Part shown: piece by piece, positions 1 through 7,000 of the stretch | How positions within the stretch are numbered: the stretch's first letter is position 1 | How the letters are laid out: the number at the start of each line of letters is the position of its first letter | From: Rhodocyclaceae bacterium | GTDB lineage: Bacteria > Pseudomonadota > Gammaproteobacteria > Burkholderiales > Rhodocyclaceae | Length of the DNA stretch: 44,096 nt | Reading direction: 5' to 3' | Assembly: GCA_019455325.1 (NCBI GenBank) | Contig: JACFMQ010000019.1 | Coordinates: forward strand, 1 to 44,096 | Position numbers and translations under genes: made by a program | The notes under the pieces: generated by a model | Told to the model about the DNA's origin: nothing | Databases searched by the model: none | What the model saw: the letters and a program-made list of their open reading frames with translations, nothing else

Positions 1-113
1 CGTCTTCCACTCTTTCAAGGTTAACACCTGAGCAGGTTTTTACTGGGTCATTACAATGGCGAGGTGCTGATGGCGCGGAGAACGGTGGGGATGCGTGTTC
101 CATCCGCGCCAAG

Positions 114-150
114 AAGAAAACCGACAGGGTGTGAGACCGTCGGTTTTCTT
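114..150 (+). terminator. Perfect 12-bp hairpin, probable terminator of an upstream gene
   Basis: Positions 114-125 (AAGAAAACCGAC) pair perfectly with 139-150 (GTCGGTTTTCTT) across a 13-nt loop. The A-rich 5' arm and T-rich 3' arm are typical of a rho-independent terminator that can act in both directions. It would end a transcript entering from the left edge. A second inverted repeat (71-79 with 103-111) lies just upstream. Confidence 0.6.
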
Positions 151-208
151 CATGGTTAGATGCGTGCCGAAGCTGGCATATCTGCGAAGCTGAAAGATGT
201 CTTGTTAA

Positions 209-234
209 ACGAAAAACGAAGGCGTTCCGCCCTT
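209..234 (-). terminator. Probable terminator of the small exported-protein gene
   Basis: On the minus strand, just after the stop codon at 246, the sequence can fold AAGG(G)CG-GAA-CGCCTT, a six-pair stem with one bulged G. It is followed by CGTTTTTCGTTT, a T-rich tail. Position and shape fit a rho-independent terminator, but the stem is short. Confidence 0.45.
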
Positions 235-245
235 ATATTAGCAAG

Positions 246-692
246 CTAGAACTGACCTCTGCATATGCCGAAAAACTGAGAAACAATAGGAGAGCCAAGG
301 ATTGAGTTGTGCCTCGTATCTGCCATAAGGTATGTCCGAGCGGTACGCTCCGTAGAAGCGTATACCGTTGTGACAACGATGCCACCGCTGCTCAACTTTT
401 CAACAAACGTTACACCGGCTGCCGTGACCAACATTCCGACAATGCTTGAGCCACCTGGACCACTAAGCCGTGCAGTACCTGCCGTCTGATTCAATTCACT
501 GAACGTGAAGGTAATTTCGTTATTTGAGGGGCTAGTGATCGGATTTTGGCCTTTCCACTCGGTCACGGCACCGGGGCCAGCCTGACACACTAAAGCTCTG
601 GCATTCTGTGGAGCCTCTGCCAAGGCAAGACTGGCCGAAGTTACTGATGCGGCAATAACAGCGATGCGAAGCCTCTGGCTATTCATAAACAT
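246..692 (-). CDS. Small exported protein of unknown function
   Basis: The 148-residue product is predicted to leave the cytoplasm. Residues 1-25 form a signal peptide: basic start (QRLR), a hydrophobic stretch rich in A, V, I, L and S, and a likely cleavage after SLALA. The mature part is rich in T, S and G with alternating beta-type stretches. It has one Cys near its N-terminus (ALVCQ) and one near the C-terminus (GICRG), which could form a disulfide. AGGGCG lies just upstream of the first ATG, and a second ATG two codons later is an alternative start. The gene is much poorer in GC than the core genes and has its own terminator. I recognise no enzymatic motif; the pattern resembles small periplasmic proteins of accessory regions. 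Function unknown. Confidence 0.7.
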   Translation of the reverse strand: MFMNSQRLRIAVIAASVTSASLALAEAPQNARALVCQAGPGAVTEWKGQNPITSPSNNEITFTFSELNQTAGTARLSGPGGSSIVGMLVTAAGVTFVEKLSSGGIVVTTVYASTERTARTYLMADTRHNSILGSPIVSQFFGICRGQF

Positions 693-753
693 GAGCGCCC
701 TAATTCACACCGCCGATAGACAGAGCCTCCTCTCATAGCGTTAGCCATTGCCT

Positions 754-1260
754 TTACTTCTTCGACTGGCTATCAAGGTACTGCTGCCAGAGGTCTTTCA
801 CCGTCTTTCCGTCATCAGTAATCCAGTGAGCAGGCCCCCGGACTGAATTGCTCTTGAAACCCGCCTGACCAAGCAGTTGTCGAGCAAGATTGCTCATGGA
901 ATACCGTTGCCCGTTGTAGATCAGATCTGCGCCCAAGACAGAAGCCGAAACTTTCTGTACGCGCTTGCCTTGATAGTCGATGAGATACAACTTCTGGTTA
1001 TTTCGGAGAACTCCCGTTTGGGTTAGCAACTGTAAATTGGCTTTAGGGGCTTTACTTCGCACAGCGGCAATAGCTAGGCTCTCGGCGAGAAGTGCATCAA
1101 GGTCAACGTCGGAGGCTACCGGCGATTTTTTTTGGGGTTGGGCCTTTGAGACATCAAGGCCAAGCAGCCGCCGAAGAGTTGAGTTCGGGGTATCAACGAA
1201 TGGCCGAGCGTTCTTTTGCAGGTAGGCAAAGACGTCGGTATCGATCTCGATAGTTTGCAT
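754..1260 (-). CDS. SeqA-N-like DNA-binding protein with RAMA-like C-terminal domain
   Basis: This 168-residue protein has two parts. Residues 1-34 (IEIDTDVFAYL...PNSTLRRLLGL) match the short N-terminal beta-helix-helix module found in SeqA, a ribbon-helix-helix type DNA-binding and dimerisation unit. After a charged linker, residues about 80-163 (GVLRNNQKLY, SASVLGADLIYNGQRY, SNLARQLLG, HWITDDGKTVKDLW) resemble the RAMA/DUF4357-type domain. That domain occurs near restriction and methylation enzymes and is thought to read modified DNA. The family calls are from memory of these patterns, not from a search. AAAGGA lies upstream of the ATG. A consensus-like promoter with an 11-bp direct repeat precedes it, which suggests autoregulation. 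GC is low, as in its neighbour. No restriction or methylase gene is visible inside the window. Confidence 0.72.
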   Translation of the reverse strand: MQTIEIDTDVFAYLQKNARPFVDTPNSTLRRLLGLDVSKAQPQKKSPVASDVDLDALLAESLAIAAVRSKAPKANLQLLTQTGVLRNNQKLYLIDYQGKRVQKVSASVLGADLIYNGQRYSMSNLARQLLGQAGFKSNSVRGPAHWITDDGKTVKDLWQQYLDSQSKK

Positions 1261-1287
1261 TCCATCATTCCTTTCTTAACACAAGAC

Positions 1288-1333
1288 AGAATAAGAATCG
1301 CACATCGGCTTTTCTTATGTCAAGAATAAGAAT
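1288..1333 (-). promoter_or_regulatory. Promoter with 11-bp direct repeat (putative operator)
   Basis: On the minus strand a perfect -35 box TTGACA (1318-1323) is followed after 18 bp by GATTCT (1294-1299), a modest -10. Two exact copies of ATTCTTATTCT lie at 1323-1333 and 1288-1298, one touching the -35 and one covering most of the -10. Their start-to-start spacing is 35 bp. This is what an autorepressor operator could look like, and the downstream protein has a dimeric DNA-binding module. The link between the repeat and that protein is inference. Confidence 0.6.
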
Positions 1334-1398
1334 GAACTGGCGGTGGTGCCGGCGAACAGCTTCAATTAGCCTGCCGTTCAACGAAACTTCCGTACTAC

Positions 1399-2253
1399 TC
1401 AGGCCGCACTCGCCGTCTGCAGATCGAGCAGCATGTCGTCGATGAGATCGTTCATGTCGGCATCGGCCAGACCGAAGAAGGCCTGGACGCGGCCGCGCGC
1501 CGCCGGCCACTGGCCTTCCTCGCGCGTGCGCAGGTGGAGCGAGGCGACGTGCTCGGCGATGGCGCAGATGGCGATCAGCGCGCAGACCTCGTCGGGCAGG
1601 CGGGCCGGCGACTGCGGGTCGAGCACCTCGTAGTTGTGGTGCGCGCGGATGGCCTCGCAGAGCGTTTCGGAAAGCCCCCAGGTGCGGGCGAGCAGATAGC
1701 CGACGACCGGGTGGCTGGTGCCGTGCTTCGCCTCCTCGACGGCGAGCAGGCCGAGGCCGCTTTCCGCGTTGGCCGCGATCAGCGTCTGGCGGTAGTCGGG
1801 GAAGCGCCGCATCAGCAGCGGAATGCCGCAGTCGTGGAAGAGACCGAAGCAATAGGCGGTTTCGCGCTTCGTGCCGGGCAGGCGACAAGCGAGGTCGGCG
1901 CAGAGATCGGCACAGAGGGCGGCGCTGTCCCAGTAGCGGTCGAGGCGGGGGCCGCCGGCATCGAGCGACTTCTTCAGCAGCTCGCCGGCAACGAGGTCGA
2001 AGATGCGGCCGAAGCCGAGAATCTGCAGCGCCTCGTTGATCGAGCCGACGTCGCGGCCGGTGCCGAAGGCCGGCGAGTTGACCAGGCGCATGACGGCGCC
2101 GGCGAGGCCGACGTCGCGGCTGATCAGGCGCGCCACCCTGGCGGCGTTGGCGGCCTCCTTGCGCAGTTCGCGCTGCAGTTCGCCGACCACGGCGGGGCAC
2201 GGCGGCACGTCGAAGCGCTTGATCAGCGAGTCCAGTTCGGAAAGGGTGTCCAT
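1399..2253 (-). CDS. HDOD domain protein
   Basis: HDOD domains are HD-GYP-like but usually non-catalytic signalling modules of two-component and c-di-GMP networks. The 284-residue product starts MDTLSELDSL; the open frame runs 58 codons further upstream, but that stretch is low-complexity Ala/Pro/Gly and unlikely to be translated. Residues about 10-210 carry the HDOD pattern: PPCPAVVGELQREL, then I(S)RDVGLAGAVMRLVNSPAFG, then GLFHDCG at 137-143, where the HD pair is kept. The last 70 residues are helical and unassigned. It follows the PAS-GGDEF-EAL gene on the same strand with a 173-bp gap, so both may act in c-di-GMP signalling. Specific partner and output are unknown. Confidence 0.85.
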   Translation of the reverse strand: MDTLSELDSLIKRFDVPPCPAVVGELQRELRKEAANAARVARLISRDVGLAGAVMRLVNSPAFGTGRDVGSINEALQILGFGRIFDLVAGELLKKSLDAGGPRLDRYWDSAALCADLCADLACRLPGTKRETAYCFGLFHDCGIPLLMRRFPDYRQTLIAANAESGLGLLAVEEAKHGTSHPVVGYLLARTWGLSETLCEAIRAHHNYEVLDPQSPARLPDEVCALIAICAIAEHVASLHLRTREEGQWPAARGRVQAFFGLADADMNDLIDDMLLDLQTASAA

Positions 2254-2426
2254 GATTCTTCTTTTGGGCTGGTTCGCGGGCGGCACGGCGACCGGGGGAG
2301 CGGCCGCAGGCCCGGCTGCACCGGTGTTCCCGCCGGCAACGGGTAGACCGTACCACGCCTTCGGCGGCGGCCCAAGTATGCATAAGGTCATAGGCGGCGG
2401 GCGGACATGCCGCCCGGCCGCCGTCA

Positions 2427-4115
2427 CTAGGCGTTCAGGCCGGTGATGATCAGCAACTCGGCCTCGTGCGCGGCGACCGGGCGGGAATGGAGGAAGCCCT
2501 GGCTGTATTCGACGCCCATGGCGGCGAGGAGGTCGGCCTGCACGGCCAGCTCGACGCCCTCGCAGACCACGTCGCGGCCGAGCTTGTGGGCGAGGTGCAC
2601 GATGGTCTCGACGAAGTGCCGGTCGGTCGGGTTCCGGTGCATGTCGGCGATGAAGGAACGGTCGATCTTGAGCGTGTCGATCGGCAGGCGGTGCAGGTAG
2701 CTGAGCGAGGAGTAGCCGGTGCCGAAATCGTCGAGCAGCAGGCGGATGCCCATCGCGCGCAGGCGCTCGAGGACGGCGACGACGGCGCCGGCGCCCTCCA
2801 TCATCGCGCTCTCGGTGATCTCCAGCTTGAGCAGCGCGGCCGGCAGGCCGCTCTCGGCGAGGCTGGCGGCGACGTCGTCGACGAGCGTGGGGTGTGCGAG
2901 CTGGCGGGCCGACAGGTTGACGCTGACCGACAGCGGCGGATGCTCGGGAAAGCGCAACTGCCAGTCGCGCGCCCGGCGGCAGGCCTCGCGCAGCATCCAG
3001 CGGCCGAGCGGAACGATGAGGCCGGACTCCTCGGCGATCGGGATGAACTCGATCGGCGAGATCAGCCCCTTCTTCGGGTGGCGCCAGCGGGCCAGGGCCT
3101 CGAAGCCGACCAGGCGCCGGTCGGCGAGGGCGACGATGGGCTGGAAGTAGGCCTCGAACTGGCCGCCGTCGAGGGCGTGCCGCAGGTCGATCTCCAGCGC
3201 CATGCGCTGCACCGCGCGGTCGTGCATCCGCTTGTCGAAGAGCACGTAGTTGCCGCCGCCGTGCGCCTTCGCCTGCACCATCGACAGATTGGCGTCGCGC
3301 AGGATGCCGTCCGGCGCGAGCGGCGCGTCGCCGCTGACGACGATGCCGAAGGAGACGGTGATGAACACCTCGTGGCCGTCGAGCGAAAAGGGCATCACCA
3401 GCTTCTGCTGGATGCGGTCGACGACGAGCAGCGTGGCGCCGACGTCGCGGATGTCTTCGAGCAGGATGCCGAATTCGTCGCCGGCCAGCCGCGCCACCAT
3501 GTCGGTCGGCCGCACCGCGTCGCGCAGCACGCCGGCGACGCTCATCAGCAGCAGGTCGCCCATGCGGTGGCCGAGGCTGTGATTGACCACCTTGAAGCGG
3601 TCGATGCCGCAGTGCAGGACGGCGAAGTTCAGGTCCTTGCGCCGCTCGCGCCGGTGCAGCGTGTGTTCGATGCGGTCGAGGAACAGGCTGCGGTTGGGCA
3701 GCCCGGTCAGGCCGTCGACGAACATGTCCGGCAGGTGCGCGCCCTCGCCGCGCAGGTCGACCGCGGTCTCGTGCGCCGAGGCGTAGCAGGCCCGCCGCGC
3801 GGCGTCGAAGCTGACGTTCCAGATGATGCCGAGGCAGGAGCCGTCGACGCGGCGGCAGCGGGCGGAAAAGCGCAGCGTCGGATTCTCCGCGCTGAGGCCG
3901 GCGAGCTTCTCGGCGACAGCGGCCCGGTCGTCGGCGTGCAGCAGGTCGAGGAAGCTCTCCGGCAACGCCTCCTGCCGCTCGTAGCCGAGCGTTTCCAGCC
4001 AGGCGTCGCTGATCAGGTGCAGCCTCAGATCCTCGCCGAAAACCAGGAGAAAGGTTTCCGGGAGCTTGAAGAAGAAGCTCTCGAGCGGTGTCGTTTCCTG
4101 CCGGGCCCGGTACAT
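2427..4115 (-). CDS. PAS-GGDEF-EAL c-di-GMP signalling protein
   Basis: This 562-residue protein probably makes and/or breaks cyclic di-GMP in the cytoplasm; no membrane segment or signal peptide is visible. Residues about 15-120 form a PAS-like sensor. The GGDEF domain (about 130-295) has the variant motif AGDEF at 211-215 and a product-inhibition site RPTD at 202-205, five residues before it. The EAL domain (about 305-560) keeps EAL at 339-341, N400, E432, DD at 462-463, K483, E519 and Q539, so phosphodiesterase activity is likely. AGDEF variants can still be active, so the cyclase half cannot be dismissed. The ATG at 4115 has a weak ribosome site. An extended -10 lies about 95 bp upstream. 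Confidence 0.92.
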   Translation of the reverse strand: MYRARQETTPLESFFFKLPETFLLVFGEDLRLHLISDAWLETLGYERQEALPESFLDLLHADDRAAVAEKLAGLSAENPTLRFSARCRRVDGSCLGIIWNVSFDAARRACYASAHETAVDLRGEGAHLPDMFVDGLTGLPNRSLFLDRIEHTLHRRERRKDLNFAVLHCGIDRFKVVNHSLGHRMGDLLLMSVAGVLRDAVRPTDMVARLAGDEFGILLEDIRDVGATLLVVDRIQQKLVMPFSLDGHEVFITVSFGIVVSGDAPLAPDGILRDANLSMVQAKAHGGGNYVLFDKRMHDRAVQRMALEIDLRHALDGGQFEAYFQPIVALADRRLVGFEALARWRHPKKGLISPIEFIPIAEESGLIVPLGRWMLREACRRARDWQLRFPEHPPLSVSVNLSARQLAHPTLVDDVAASLAESGLPAALLKLEITESAMMEGAGAVVAVLERLRAMGIRLLLDDFGTGYSSLSYLHRLPIDTLKIDRSFIADMHRNPTDRHFVETIVHLAHKLGRDVVCEGVELAVQADLLAAMGVEYSQGFLHSRPVAAHEAELLIITGLNA

Positions 4116-4208
4116 GCCGTCGTTTTTTCGCTTGTCGTCGTTGCCGGCGGCGGGCCGCCGGGATCCGGACCGAAGCCTGCGCTTCCCCCCGCCCGGAGAT
4201 ATACCGGA

Positions 4209-4217
4209 ATCATAGCA
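4209..4217 (-). promoter_or_regulatory. Extended -10 element before the GGDEF-EAL gene
   Basis: The minus strand reads TGCTATGAT, an extended -10 (TGn plus a TATAAT-like hexamer), in the 126-bp gap after the EF-G paralogue. No good -35 box is visible at the expected distance, which is tolerated in extended -10 promoters. The leader to the ATG would be about 85-90 nt. Confidence 0.4.
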
Positions 4218-4241
4218 CCGGCGACGGACCGCCGGCCGGCC

Positions 4242-6290
4242 TCACTCGTCGTCGTCGCCCGACTTGTGCTGCGCGGTCAATTGCTGCTGCACGTTCGGCG
4301 GCACCGGCGCGTAGTGGCTGAAGGCCAGGCTGTAGCTGCCCTGGCCGCCGGTCAGCGACTTCAGCCGCGACTGGTAGTCGTTCAGCTCGGCGAGCGGCAC
4401 CTGGCCGCTGATCGCCGTCATGCCGCCGCGCTGGCCGGTGCCGGTGACGTGGCCGCGCTTGCCGGCGAGGTCGCCGGCGAGGTCGCCGATGGCCGCTTCC
4501 GGCGCCAGGATCTCGATGTCGACGACCGGCTCCAGCACGATCGGCCGCGCCTCGCGCACCGCCGCCATCGCCGCCTTGCGGCCGGCGGTGAAGAAGGCGA
4601 CCTCCTTGCCGTCGACCGGGTGCGTCTTGCCGTCGAACACCGTGACGCGCACGTCCTCGACCGGGAAGCCGGCGATGACGCCGTCGGCGAGCGCCTGCCT
4701 GACGCCCTTCTCGACCGCCGGCATGAAGGTGCCGGGAATCGCCCCGCCCTTGACCACGTCGACGAACTCGAAGCCGGCGCCGCGTTCGAGCGGTTCGACC
4801 TTCAGCGCCACCTCGCCGAACTGGCCGGCGCCGCCGCTCTGCTTCTTGTGCCGCCAGGTGGTCTCGGCAAAGCCGGTGATCGTCTCGCGGTACGGGATGC
4901 GCGGCGGCCGGGTGTCGAGTTCGAGCCGGTACTGCTGCGCCATCTTGGCCAGCTTGGCCTTGAGGTGCATGTCGCCGAGGCCGCGGATCACCGTCTCGTT
5001 GGTCGTCGGGTGGCGCTCGACGCGGAAGGTCGGGTCTTCCGCCGCCAGCTTGCCGAGGATGTCGAAGAGGCGCTGCTCGTCACCCTTCTTCTTCGTCTCG
5101 ACGGCCAGCCCGGCCATCGGCAGCGGGAATTCGAGCGCCTTCAGGTGGATGTGGTCCTCGTCGTGCGAGTCGTGCAGCACGCTGTCGAACTCGATCTCGT
5201 CGACCTTGGCGACGGCGCCGATTTCGCCCGGCAGCAGCGCGTCCACCTCGATCGTGTCCTTGCCCTGCAGGCGGTAGAGGTGCGTCACCTTGAACGGCCG
5301 CTTGCCGTCGCCGACGAAGAGCTGCTGCTCCTTCCTGAGCGTGCCCTGATGCACGCGGAAGACGCCGATCCTGCCCATGTACGGATCGACGACGACCTTG
5401 AAGACGTGCGCCAGCACGTGCTTTTCCGGGTCGGGCTCGGCATGGAAGGCGGCCGCCGGCCCACCGGGTTCGCCGCGCCAGAACGGCGGCGGGTTGCCCT
5501 CGGCCGGGTTCGGCGCGAGTTTCGCCAGCGCGTCGAGCAGTTCGCGCACGCCGGCGCCGGTCTTCGCCGAGACGAACAGGATCGGGATCAGATGGCCTGC
5601 GCGCAGCGCCTTCTCGAACGGCGCGTGCAGCGCCTCGGGGCTGGGATCGGCGCCGTCCTCCAGGTACTTCGCCAGCAGGTCCTCGTCCTCCTCGACGATC
5701 TGGTCGATCAGCGCGCGGTGCGCGGCGGCGACCGACGCGAAGTCGGCGTCGCCGTCGTCGTGGCCGAGCACCTCGACGACGTCGTGCCGGTCGTGCGCCG
5801 GCAGGTCGAGGAGCATGCAGGCCGTGCCGAAGCGTTCGCGGATCTCGCCGACCAGCTTTGGCAGGTCGAGGTTGTCGCAGTCGATCTTGTTGATGACGAT
5901 CATCCGGCACAGCCCGCGCTCGCCGGCCCACTTCATCATGCGCTCGGTGGCAAGCTCGATGCCGGTCTGCGCGTTGACCACGACGAGCGCGGTGTCCACC
6001 GCCGCCAGCGCGCCGATCGCCTGTCCGGCGAAGTCGGGATAGCCGGGCGTGTCGGCGAGGTGCACGCGCACGCCGGACCACTCGAAGCCGGTCAGGGCGC
6101 TCGTCAGCGAATGGCCAAGCTCCTTTTCCAGCGGGTCGAAGTCGCAGACGGTGCTGCCCTTCTCGACGCTGCCTTTCGCGGCGATGGCGCCGGCGGCGGC
6201 GAGCAGCGCCTCGGCCAGCGTCGTCTTGCCGGCGGCGCCGTGGCCGACGAGGGCGACGGCGCGGATGTCGGCGGGTGTCAGGCTTGCCAT
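4242..6290 (-). CDS. Elongation factor G-like paralogue (EF-G2 type)
   Basis: A 682-residue translational GTPase with EF-G layout, shorter than canonical EF-G (about 700). Start at MASLTPADIR, with AGGGAG just upstream; the frame is open 32 codons further but lacks a site. G1 is GHGAAGKT (16-23), G3 is DTPGY (80-84), G4 is NKID (134-137) and a G5-like SAK follows. Domains II to V follow, ending in an acidic tail (GDDDE). Two switch features differ from canonical EF-G: the switch I GIT motif reads GHS, and the catalytic His after DTPG is Tyr84. This matches the class annotated as elongation factor G-like protein/FusA2, whose role is not settled. The gene stands alone, not with rpsL-rpsG-fusA-tuf, and is divergent from ribE. 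Confidence 0.88.
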   Translation of the reverse strand: MASLTPADIRAVALVGHGAAGKTTLAEALLAAAGAIAAKGSVEKGSTVCDFDPLEKELGHSLTSALTGFEWSGVRVHLADTPGYPDFAGQAIGALAAVDTALVVVNAQTGIELATERMMKWAGERGLCRMIVINKIDCDNLDLPKLVGEIRERFGTACMLLDLPAHDRHDVVEVLGHDDGDADFASVAAAHRALIDQIVEEDEDLLAKYLEDGADPSPEALHAPFEKALRAGHLIPILFVSAKTGAGVRELLDALAKLAPNPAEGNPPPFWRGEPGGPAAAFHAEPDPEKHVLAHVFKVVVDPYMGRIGVFRVHQGTLRKEQQLFVGDGKRPFKVTHLYRLQGKDTIEVDALLPGEIGAVAKVDEIEFDSVLHDSHDEDHIHLKALEFPLPMAGLAVETKKKGDEQRLFDILGKLAAEDPTFRVERHPTTNETVIRGLGDMHLKAKLAKMAQQYRLELDTRPPRIPYRETITGFAETTWRHKKQSGGAGQFGEVALKVEPLERGAGFEFVDVVKGGAIPGTFMPAVEKGVRQALADGVIAGFPVEDVRVTVFDGKTHPVDGKEVAFFTAGRKAAMAAVREARPIVLEPVVDIEILAPEAAIGDLAGDLAGKRGHVTGTGQRGGMTAISGQVPLAELNDYQSRLKSLTGGQGSYSLAFSHYAPVPPNVQQQLTAQHKSGDDDE

Positions 6291-6361
6291 GTTTTTCTCC
6301 CTGCGAGTGGTTTCCGAAACGATTCTACTCCCGCCCCGGCAGGCCGTGCGCAGGCCGCCCA

Positions 6362-6370
6362 TGCTACAAT
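6362..6370 (+). promoter_or_regulatory. Extended -10 promoter of the rib operon
   Basis: TGCTACAAT is a TGn-extended -10 element 30 bp before the ribE ATG, giving a leader of about 24 nt. No convincing -35 is present. This is the first plausible promoter for the plus-strand rib run. The leader is far too short to hold an FMN riboswitch. Confidence 0.45.
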
Positions 6371-6400
6371 CCGGCCCCCAATCCATTGATCTTTAAACCA

Positions 6401-7000
6401 ATGTTCTCAGGCATCGTGGCCGCCGTCGGCCGCATCACCCATCTTTCCGCCCGCGCCGACGAGAAGAACACCGTCCGCCTGACCGTCGAGGCCGGCGCGC
6501 TCGGTCTCGACGACGTCGCGCTCGGCGATTCGATCGCCTGCAACGGCGTCTGCCTGACCGTGGTCGAGAAGGAAGGCAATCATTTCCGCGTCGACGCCTC
6601 GCCGGAGACGCTCTCCTGCACCGCCGGCCTCGCCGCGCCGGGCGAGATCAATCTGGAGAAGGCGCTGCGCGTCTCCGACCGTCTCGGCGGCCACCTCGTC
6701 TCCGGCCACGTCGACGGCGTCGGCGAGGTGCTGCGCTTCGACGCCGTGGGCGACAACCGCCTGCTCGAAATCCGCGCGCCGCAGGCCCTGGCCCGGTACA
6801 TCGCGCGCAAGGGGTCGATCACCGTGAACGGCGTCAGCCTGACGACCAACGACGTCGCCGGCGCCGACTTCACGATCAACCTGATTCCGCACACGCTGCA
6901 GAACACCACCTTGCGGCTGCTCGCGCCCGGCGCCAGGGTCAACCTCGAAGTCGACCTGATCGCCCGCTACTGCGAGCGCCTGTTGAACCCGGAGGCATGA
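6401..7000 (+). CDS. ribE: Riboflavin synthase, alpha subunit
   Basis: Catalyses the last step of riboflavin synthesis, dismutation of two 6,7-dimethyl-8-ribityllumazine molecules to riboflavin. The 199-residue protein starts with the family hallmark MFSGIVAAVG and consists of two homologous lumazine-binding beta-barrels, about residues 1-97 and 98-190. The second shows SGHVDGVGEV followed by KGSITVNGVSLT. The ATG at 6401 is chosen because it yields this conserved start; the frame is open upstream but meaningless. No Shine-Dalgarno is evident (TTTAAACCA precedes), in line with a short leader. It is the first gene of ribE-ribBA-ribH-nusB, and its stop overlaps the ribBA start. The symbol ribC is also used for this enzyme. 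Confidence 0.96.
   Translation: MFSGIVAAVGRITHLSARADEKNTVRLTVEAGALGLDDVALGDSIACNGVCLTVVEKEGNHFRVDASPETLSCTAGLAAPGEINLEKALRVSDRLGGHLVSGHVDGVGEVLRFDAVGDNRLLEIRAPQALARYIARKGSITVNGVSLTTNDVAGADFTINLIPHTLQNTTLRLLAPGARVNLEVDLIARYCERLLNPEA

Larger units (their letters stand above)
1..245. other. Left edge of window, no complete gene
   Basis: No complete gene is visible. On the plus strand one frame stays open from the window edge to a TGA at 132-134, and two others close at 24 and 31, so the end of a truncated upstream gene cannot be excluded. I cannot assign any of these tails. Two inverted repeats follow: a 9-bp stem at 71-79/103-111 and a 12-bp stem at 114-125/139-150. Composition here is near 50% GC, unlike the rest of the window. 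Confidence 0.5.

Noticed and set aside
1-245. tRNA or tmRNA end as an island attachment site
   Set aside because: No GGTTCGA-type T-arm, acceptor stem or CCA terminus is visible; the paired segments look like hairpins or terminators.
1265-2383. 372-codon minus-strand frame overlapping the HDOD gene
   Set aside because: Out-of-frame Arg-rich shadow of the HDOD coding sequence that happens to run into the promoter region downstream.
2466-6389. 1307-codon plus-strand open frame
   Set aside because: Antisense to the GGDEF-EAL and EF-G-like genes, which have full motif sets; the frame shows only GC-bias composition.
6291-6400. FMN riboswitch upstream of ribE
   Set aside because: The promoter-to-ATG leader is only about 24-30 nt and none of the RFN conserved blocks are visible.
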